5,420 bases of DNA, from NCBI GenBank assembly GCA_938029515.1, contig CALJAQ010000049.1, positions 1 to 5,420 on the forward strand, given 5' to 3'. The notes under the pieces are model-generated. The model was not told the origin of the DNA and made no database searches. It saw only the letters and a program-made list of their open reading frames with translations. Positions 4,681 to 5,420 of this stretch are shown here, piece by piece. The DNA comes from an uncultured Nitrososphaerales archaeon (GTDB lineage: Archaea > Thermoproteota > Nitrososphaeria > Nitrososphaerales > JAAOZN01). Numbering within the stretch: position 1 is the first letter of the stretch; the number at the start of each line of letters is the position of its first letter. Both the position numbers and the translations under genes were made by a program.

Positions 4681-5420
4681 AGTAGGCTTGCAGTAATTAT
4701 AATTGCAAGAAGTTCGAGAATAAGGAGCTTACCGCCTCTTTTAGCTACCTTAAACACTTTATCGAAGATTGCTGAGAACTCATTTAGGATGCTGTCGCCC
4801 ATTACCTTTACTTTGGCATATGCTACTTTAATGCTCACGGTTGCTTCTGCTAATCTTTCGTTAGCTTTCTTTATAAGAGCTTTTACCACCTCTATTATCT
4901 CCTTCGTTTCTGTCAATTCTCCTAGAGGTGAGTAGCCTAGTGGTGTGCGGCCTTTCCCTGATGCAAAGTGGGTATCGCTTGTGCAGATTTCTACAGCCTT
5001 CACACCATCTAATTCAAGGCTGTTCACTACTCTATCCCTCAACCCTCTTACCGCATTATTAGCGTCTGCGCTAACCAGCAGAAATTTTTTACCACCAACC
5101 TCTAGGAGCAAAACGCCGATTCCACCAGCGCCCACATCTTCCTTAAATTTAAAGCCGAATTCAGAGGAGTGGCTGAAGCCGACTTTAAAGGGATACCTTG
5201 GAGAAACACTTAACCTCTGCAGCAACCTTTTTGAAGCCTCTACTATATCATTGAGCTCATCAAGGCTGTTGGTTTCACCCTGAGAGTTATGCGCATCAAC
5301 AATAATCAACTCCTGAAAACCAAGCTCAGACGCAGCAGCTTTGATCTTATCACCTACCTGCGGAGGAAAGTCTTCCATACCCTCTGGTGCAAGTGTTATC
5401 GTAAGCAGAGCGGTTTTGTC
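4677..5420 (-). CDS. DUF2070-type membrane protein, C-terminal portion (5' end beyond window)
   Basis: Reading continues without a stop for 14 codons beyond the ATG at 5378-5376 to the window edge (DKTALLTITLAPEG before MEDF), so this is the last 247 residues of a longer protein and that ATG is probably internal. I assign it to DUF2070, archaeal proteins of about 600 residues with N-terminal membrane helices and a C-terminal globular domain that has been proposed to relate to neutral ceramidase-type lipid hydrolases. Counting the Met at 5378 as 1, possible metal or catalytic motifs are VDAHNS (27-32), GFSHSSEFGF (67-76), VSADANN (102-108) and CTSDTHF (132-138). These histidine- and aspartate-bearing strand ends resemble a metallo-hydrolase core. 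A long amphipathic region (155-200) follows, then a hydrophobic C-terminal tail (about 217-233), probably a final membrane helix. The stop codon interlocks with that of the DUF99 gene. The domain name is recalled from motif pattern and is less certain than that the gene is real. Confidence 0.75.
   Translation of the reverse strand, partial: DKTALLTITLAPEGMEDFPPQVGDKIKAAASELGFQELIIVDAHNSQGETNSLDELNDIVEASKRLLQRLSVSPRYPFKVGFSHSSEFGFKFKEDVGAGGIGVLLLEVGGKKFLLVSADANNAVRGLRDRVVNSLELDGVKAVEICTSDTHFASGKGRTPLGYSPLGELTETKEIIEVVKALIKKANERLAEATVSIKVAYAKVKVMGDSILNEFSAIFDKVFKVAKRGGKLLILELLAIIITASLL

Noticed and set aside
4945..5283. 112-codon plus-strand open frame inside the DUF2070-type gene
   Set aside because: It lies antisense to a gene with ordered motifs. 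The translation is rich in S, L, T and P without domain features and has no promoter.

Overview
The window looks like a compact chromosomal segment from an archaeon. Four kinds of evidence point there. (1) Several proteins belong to families that are archaeal or mainly archaeal: a Tfx-type regulator, a DUF99/UPF0215 protein, and the C-terminal part of a DUF2070-type membrane protein. (2) TATA-like boxes sit about 25 nt upstream of two start codons, the spacing expected for leaderless archaeal transcripts. (3) The ribosome binding sites match GGAGGTGAT. (4) TTG and GTG starts are frequent, and AGG/AGA and ATA codons are common. A TACK-type lineage (Thermoproteota/Thaumarchaeota/Bathyarchaeia-like) is my best guess, but the sequence alone does not settle the phylum. 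There is no mobile element, CRISPR array, tRNA or rRNA. Coding density is very high: the longest non-coding gap is 77 bp.

Layout. Positions 1-1173 (+) hold the C-terminal ~390 residues of a DUF711/UPF0210 protein cut by the left edge. It interlocks tail-to-tail with a glyoxalase II-like metallo-beta-lactamase-fold hydrolase (1170-1799, -). A 69-bp divergent gap separates that gene from trxB (1869-2789, +), a thioredoxin reductase with an intact CATC redox site. trxB ends 2 bp from the end of a Tfx-family DNA-binding protein (2792-3205, -). Upstream of tfx on the same strand are a small protein with two hydrophobic segments (3238-3537) and a winged-helix DNA-binding protein with two C-terminal membrane helices (3572-4018). 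A 77-bp divergent gap with a nearly symmetrical TATA box leads to a DUF99/UPF0215 protein (4096-4680, +). That gene interlocks with the last gene, the C-terminal part of a DUF2070-type membrane protein (4677-5420, -), which runs off the right edge.

How the genes may work together. Only one cluster looks like a functional unit: the 4018-to-2792 minus-strand group, with two transcription regulators flanking a small membrane protein. The membrane-anchored winged-helix protein and the small membrane protein are probably co-transcribed. They are a plausible membrane-signal-to-transcription pair, though this rests only on architecture and gene order. TrxB supplies reductant to thioredoxin, but no thioredoxin gene is visible here. 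The remaining genes are widely conserved housekeeping or uncharacterised families with no obvious shared pathway. I found no clear previously undescribed system. The most unusual points are the regulator pair, two identical TTAG stop-codon overlaps, and an altered N-terminal motif in the DUF99 protein.
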